This document shows positions 61,079 through 64,000 of a stretch of DNA of 64,000 nt, in pieces. This DNA is from Variovorax boronicumulans. Its GTDB lineage: Bacteria > Pseudomonadota > Gammaproteobacteria > Burkholderiales > Burkholderiaceae_C. The translations under genes and the position numbers were made by a program. Where the stretch lies: contig NZ_JAAAFX010000009.1 of assembly GCF_019352895.1 (NCBI RefSeq), positions 1,229,978 through 1,293,977 on the forward strand, written 5' to 3'. The number at the start of each line of letters is the position of its first letter. The stretch's first letter is position 1. The notes under the pieces are model-generated. The model did not search any database. It had not been told where the DNA came from and worked only from the letters and a program-made list of their open reading frames with translations.

Positions 61079-62092
61079 TCAAGCGGCCGGCAAGCCGCTT
61101 TGCGCGCCACTGAGCGCGTCGTGCAGGCGCTGCACGGCCTCGGCCGAGGGATGGACCTCTGCGGCGCCCACGGCCTCGATGAAGGTGCACGCGGCGTATC
61201 CCGCCGCCGCCCGCTCGTAGCGAGATACCCAGGCTTCGCGTTCGTCCATCCGCTCCAGCGCCACCGGCCAGACACCGGGACGTGGCCGCAGGTGATCGTC
61301 GATGCCGATGCGCCAGGGCTTGGGGCTCACGCGCGCACGGAAGCAGTTCTGGTTGCGGCACATGCGCGCATAGACCGTGTCGGCGCCCAGTTCGTGGAAG
61401 CAGTCGGCCACCGCCGTCTCGTTCGGAGAGAAGGTCCGGTGCATGGCCAGCGCACGCAGTCCGGCCGGAGTGCGGTAGAGGCGCAGATGCCAGTCGGGGT
61501 GCTGGAAGATGAAGCGCTCGATGCGCTGGCGTGCGCGCTGCTCGGGCGTGGCGGGTGCCTGCTGCGTAGAGTCGTCCTCCACCTTGTCCTGGCGTCGCCC
61601 CGGCACCCACCACAGCAGGCTGAGGACCACCGCACCCACACCTGCCGCCGAGAGGGCCGAGCGCGTGATGGCCGCCGCCGCCGCCGCGGCCAGCACCGCC
61701 ATCACCACCGCCAGGAGGCGAGGCAGGCCTTTGCCCTTGCGACGCGGCGCGGCTTCTTCTTCTTCGAAGTCGATGTCCACGAACAGCACGTCGGGCGTGT
61801 TGAGGCACAGCGCACCGTAGCCATTGCGTGTGATCAGCGTCTCGCCCTCGCGGCGCACGATCTGCTCGCGGATGGGCATGCCGTCGGCGCCGTTGTAGGC
61901 CGTCTTGGCTTCGCGCCGCGGCAGCGTCTCGCCGGCCTGGATGCGGGCCAGGGCCGCGCGCGTGCGCTCGTCGGCATGGGCCTGCGCGGCCAGCGGGCTG
62001 TCGTCGGACCAGCCGAAGCGGCGCACGGTGAGCTGCCGGCCGTCGATCACGGTCTGGATGCGGCCTTCGGCCCAGTGCGCGGGAACGATCAT
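61079..62092 (-). CDS. conserved membrane protein with two central helices
   Basis: A 337-residue protein from ATG 62092. Residues 1-120 are soluble. Two adjacent hydrophobic stretches (about 126-143 AVVMAVLAAAAAAAI and 146-163 LSAAGVGAVVLSLLWW) form a hairpin. The C-terminal 165 residues include RFIFQHPDWHLRLYRTPAGLR and CRNQNCFRARVSPKPWR. I do not recognise a named family, though this type of protein is conserved in Burkholderiales. Its ATG overlaps the stop of the ABC ATPase gene by ATGA (62089-62092), so it may be that transporter's unusual partner. Confidence 0.65.
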   Translation of the reverse strand: MIVPAHWAEGRIQTVIDGRQLTVRRFGWSDDSPLAAQAHADERTRAALARIQAGETLPRREAKTAYNGADGMPIREQIVRREGETLITRNGYGALCLNTPDVLFVDIDFEEEEAAPRRKGKGLPRLLAVVMAVLAAAAAAAITRSALSAAGVGAVVLSLLWWVPGRRQDKVEDDSTQQAPATPEQRARQRIERFIFQHPDWHLRLYRTPAGLRALAMHRTFSPNETAVADCFHELGADTVYARMCRNQNCFRARVSPKPWRIGIDDHLRPRPGVWPVALERMDEREAWVSRYERAAAGYAACTFIEAVGAAEVHPSAEAVQRLHDALSGAQSGLPAA

Positions 62093-62793
62093 CGCGTGGC
62101 CGTCTTCTCGTCGGCGCCGATGCGACCGGCCTCGATGGTGATACGCCGTTCGCACTGCGCCGCGATGCCGCGATCATGCGTCACCAGCACCAGCGTGGTG
62201 CCGAGCTCGCGGTTGAGGTCGAACATCAGCTTCATGACCTGCTCGCCGGTCGCGAAGTCCAGGCTGCCCGTGGGCTCGTCGGCCAGCAGCAGTTGCGGCT
62301 GCACGACGAAGGCGCGGGCCAGCGCGACGCGCTGCTGCTCGCCGCCCGACAGCACCTTGGGGTAGTGGCCCAGGCGCTGGCCCAGCCCGACGCGCCCGAG
62401 CATCTCGGTGGCGGCCTTGCGCGCGTCCTTGCGGTCGGCCAGCTCCAGCGGCAGCATCACGTTCTCCAGCGCGCTGAGGTTGGCCAGCAGCTGGAAGCTC
62501 TGGAACACGAAGCCGACCTTCTGCGCGCGCAGCGCGGCACGGTCGTCCTCGTCGACCGCGAAGATGTCCTGGCCGGCCAGCTTCACCGTGCCGCGGGTGG
62601 GTGTGTCCAGCCCCGCGATGATCGACAGCAGCGTGCTCTTGCCCGAGCCGGAAGCCCCGACGATCGCCGCGGTCTCCCTGGCGCCCAGGGTGAAATGGAT
62701 GTCCTGCAGAATGTCCAGCGTGCCGGCCGAATCCGTGACGGACTTGAAAACATGGTCGACGGCAACAATTGCTTCGGAGGGGGCTTGGGACAT
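62089..62793 (-). CDS. ABC transporter ATP-binding protein, YbbA/LolD-like
   Basis: A 234-residue ABC ATPase. Walker A is GASGSGKSTLL, the signature is LSGGEQQRVALARAF and Walker B is LLLADEPTGSLD, with the switch His in LVLVTHDRG. The close match to YbbA (and LolD-type MacB family) includes the short IIAGLDTPTRGTVKLAGQD stretch. In E. coli, ybbA is divergent from tesA, as here, and a permease YbbP follows. In this window no permease follows; the coupled gene encodes a two-helix membrane protein instead. Confidence 0.9.
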   Translation of the reverse strand: MSQAPSEAIVAVDHVFKSVTDSAGTLDILQDIHFTLGARETAAIVGASGSGKSTLLSIIAGLDTPTRGTVKLAGQDIFAVDEDDRAALRAQKVGFVFQSFQLLANLSALENVMLPLELADRKDARKAATEMLGRVGLGQRLGHYPKVLSGGEQQRVALARAFVVQPQLLLADEPTGSLDFATGEQVMKLMFDLNRELGTTLVLVTHDRGIAAQCERRITIEAGRIGADEKTATR

Positions 62794-62809
62794 TGAAAGG
62801 CTTTGCGTG

Positions 62810-63460
62810 GTGAATCGACGTGACTTTATCGTGGCGGGCATGCTCGTCGGCAATTCAGGGGCTTGGAGCGCGGCCTTCGCGCAGGCGACCAGGGCCGGCA
62901 AGCCGGTGATCCTGGTGGTCGGCGATTCGCTGTCGGCCGAATACGGACTCAAGCGCGGCGAAGGCTGGGTGCCGCTGATGGAAAAGCGCCTGGCCGAGCA
63001 GAAGATTGCCGCCACCGTGATCAACGCCAGCATCAGCGGCGACACCACCTCGGGCGGCCGGGCCCGGCTCGCGGCGCTGCTCACGCAGCACAAGCCGACC
63101 CATGTGGTGCTCGAACTCGGCGGCAACGACGCGCTGCGCGGCCTGCCGATCCAGAACACCGAGGACAACCTGCTGCAGATGACCAAGGCCGCGCAGGCCG
63201 CCGGCGCCAAGGTGCTGATCGTCGGCATCCAGGTGCCGCCCAACTACGGCAGCGACTACCTGCGGCGCTTCGAGGCCATCTTCGAGAAGGTGGCCAAGGC
63301 CACCCAGGCGGCGGTCGTGCCCTTCCTGCTGCGCGGCGTGGCCGACGGGCCCGATGCCGCGTCGCTGTTCCAGGCCGACCGCATCCACCCCGTGGCGAGC
63401 GCCCAGCCCCGGATGCTCGACAACGTCTGGCCCGAGCTGCGCAAGCTGCTGCCGAAGTAG
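62810..63460 (+). CDS. tesA: SGNH arylesterase / TesA-like thioesterase-lysophospholipase
   Basis: A 216-residue secreted hydrolase from GTG 62810, with GAAAGG 8 nt upstream. The N-terminus NRRDFIVAGMLVGNSGAWS looks like a twin-arginine-type signal. The SGNH blocks are VVGDSLSAEYGL (nucleophile Ser), ASISGDTTSGG, LELGGNDALRGLP (Asn) and DRIHPVASAQ (catalytic Asp-His). TesA-like enzymes hydrolyse acyl-CoA, esters and lysophospholipids in the periplasm. The divergent ATPase gene start is only 16 bp away, matching the E. coli tesA-ybbA arrangement. Confidence 0.9.
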   Translation: MNRRDFIVAGMLVGNSGAWSAAFAQATRAGKPVILVVGDSLSAEYGLKRGEGWVPLMEKRLAEQKIAATVINASISGDTTSGGRARLAALLTQHKPTHVVLELGGNDALRGLPIQNTEDNLLQMTKAAQAAGAKVLIVGIQVPPNYGSDYLRRFEAIFEKVAKATQAAVVPFLLRGVADGPDAASLFQADRIHPVASAQPRMLDNVWPELRKLLPK

Positions 63461-63491
63461 ATCCGGCACCGCTTGCCCGCGGACCAAAAGA

Positions 63492-63525
63492 AAAGCCGCG
63501 CTGTCTGACGACAGGGCGGCTTTCT
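63492..63525. terminator. bidirectional intrinsic terminator after tesA
   Basis: AAAGCCGC, one mismatch, CTGTC / TGAC loop / GACAG, mismatch, GCGGCTTT forms a 13-bp stem flanked by A and T runs. It can end the esterase transcript and, in the other direction, that of the convergent small basic protein gene at 63541. Confidence 0.85.
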
Positions 63526-63540
63526 TCAGACCGTTGGGCT

Positions 63541-63744
63541 TCAACCGTTCTTGGTCGGAAGGTCCGGCGGCGTGGGTGCATCGCGTTCCTGCGACGCCAC
63601 GTCGGTTTCCGGATCGCCGGGGGCCAGCCCTTCGCTGCTCGGGCCGAGCTTGCGCTGGCTCTTTTCCCTCAGCTTCTCTTCCTTCTTCTTCTTCTTGGCC
63701 AGTTCTTTCTGGCGCTTCTCGTAGCCGTAGTTGGGTGTTGCCAC
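63541..63744 (-). CDS. small basic/charged hypothetical protein
   Basis: A 67-residue protein starting MATPNYGYEKRQKELAKKKK, with a strongly lysine-rich N-terminal helix (KKKKKEEKLREKSQRK) and a Pro/Asp/Glu-rich tail (about 40-67). It looks disordered apart from the basic helix. Similar small proteins with the same opening are common in Burkholderiales, but I know of no function. It could bind RNA or ribosomes. GGAG lies 6-9 nt before the ATG. Confidence 0.7.
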   Translation of the reverse strand: MATPNYGYEKRQKELAKKKKKEEKLREKSQRKLGPSSEGLAPGDPETDVASQERDAPTPPDLPTKNG

Positions 63745-63814
63745 TGCTTCTCCTTGGGGGCGGGCAGTCCGGGTGACTGCGTGTCCTCTGACTGTACGCG
63801 ATAACGGCGCGCCT

Positions 63815-64000
63815 TCAGAGCACGGCGAGCGCCTGGGCCAGATCGGCCTGCAGGTCTTCCACCGCCTCGAGGCCGATCGAGAAGCGCACCAGCGTGCCGC
63901 GATGGGGCCAGCGCGCCACGCTGGCGTCGCGCATCAGGCCGATGTCGTAGGGCACCACCAGGCTGATCGGGCCGCCCCACGAGTAGCCGAGCTTGAAGAG
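63815..64000 (-). CDS. metC: cystathionine beta-lyase (C-terminal end only)
   Basis: Only the last 61 codons and the stop are in the window. The peptide LFKLGYSWGGPISLVVPYD then VRFSIGLEAVEDLQADLAQAL is the C-terminal domain of the Cys/Met-metabolism PLP enzymes. SWGGPISL with the MetC-like VRFSIGLE suggests cystathionine beta-lyase, which releases homocysteine. Cystathionine gamma-synthase is the main alternative. The gene continues beyond base 64000. The convergent spacing to the downstream small gene is short (70 bp). Confidence 0.85.
   Translation of the reverse strand, partial: LFKLGYSWGGPISLVVPYDIGLMRDASVARWPHRGTLVRFSIGLEAVEDLQADLAQALAVL

Overview
The window is high-GC DNA from a betaproteobacterium. 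It is most likely a Burkholderiales member of the Comamonadaceae, close to Variovorax. This rests on gene content and order (dapA-bamC-MBL hydrolase; imuA-imuB-dnaE2; a Bug-family solute receptor; the yghU, parC and parE sequence types), frequent GTG/TTG starts and E. coli-type LexA boxes. Coding density is very high. Many neighbours overlap by ATGA, and no stretch over about 300 bp lacks a gene except around the single tRNA. I see no insertion sequence, phage, CRISPR array or rRNA.

Layout. 1-4.1 kb: a minus-strand operon of class III aminotransferase, FemAB-like GNAT, arginase-fold enzyme and a CFA-synthase-like methyltransferase that runs off the left edge. 4.3-7.5 kb: a Crp/Fnr regulator divergent from an HD-domain (PhnZ/MIOX-like) putative di-iron oxygenase, a class II aldolase and a BASS-family transporter. 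7.6-15.7 kb: yghU, small stress-type proteins, a leaderless binding protein, a phospholipase D lipoprotein, alaS and two coupled orphan proteins. 16-21.7 kb: a 1589-residue fusion (alpha-barrel + CapA phosphoesterase + MurF-like ligase) translationally coupled to a secreted alpha/beta-hydrolase. This is the least explained system in the window. 21.9-24 kb: a GST, tRNA-Gly(CCC) and a lipoprotein hydrolase.

24-36.7 kb is a catabolic island. An eight-gene minus-strand operon (thiolase, acyl-CoA ligase, PaaN-type aldehyde dehydrogenase, carotenoid/stilbene oxygenase, second acyl-CoA ligase, hydrolase, Bug receptor, nitronate monooxygenase-like protein) diverges from an IclR regulator. A CaiB-type CoA-transferase lies just beyond. 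A near-identical 18-bp box occurs in the divergent promoter and before the CoA-transferase, which suggests one IclR regulon. The inferred logic is oxidative alkene cleavage, then aldehyde oxidation, CoA activation and thiolysis.

37-44.5 kb is an SOS mutagenesis operon: LexA box, imuA, imuB, dnaE2, thpR and an MmcB-like PD-(D/E)XK protein. 44.7-57.3 kb holds an MBL lipoprotein, OpgC, parC, a lytic transglycosylase, parE (with a second LexA-like box before it), a LysR regulator divergent from an MFS exporter, another MFS gene and a methyltransferase. 57.3-64 kb is housekeeping: dapA, bamC, an MBL hydrolase, rlmB, a membrane protein, a YbbA-like ATPase divergent from a TesA-like esterase, and the end of a cystathionine beta-lyase gene.
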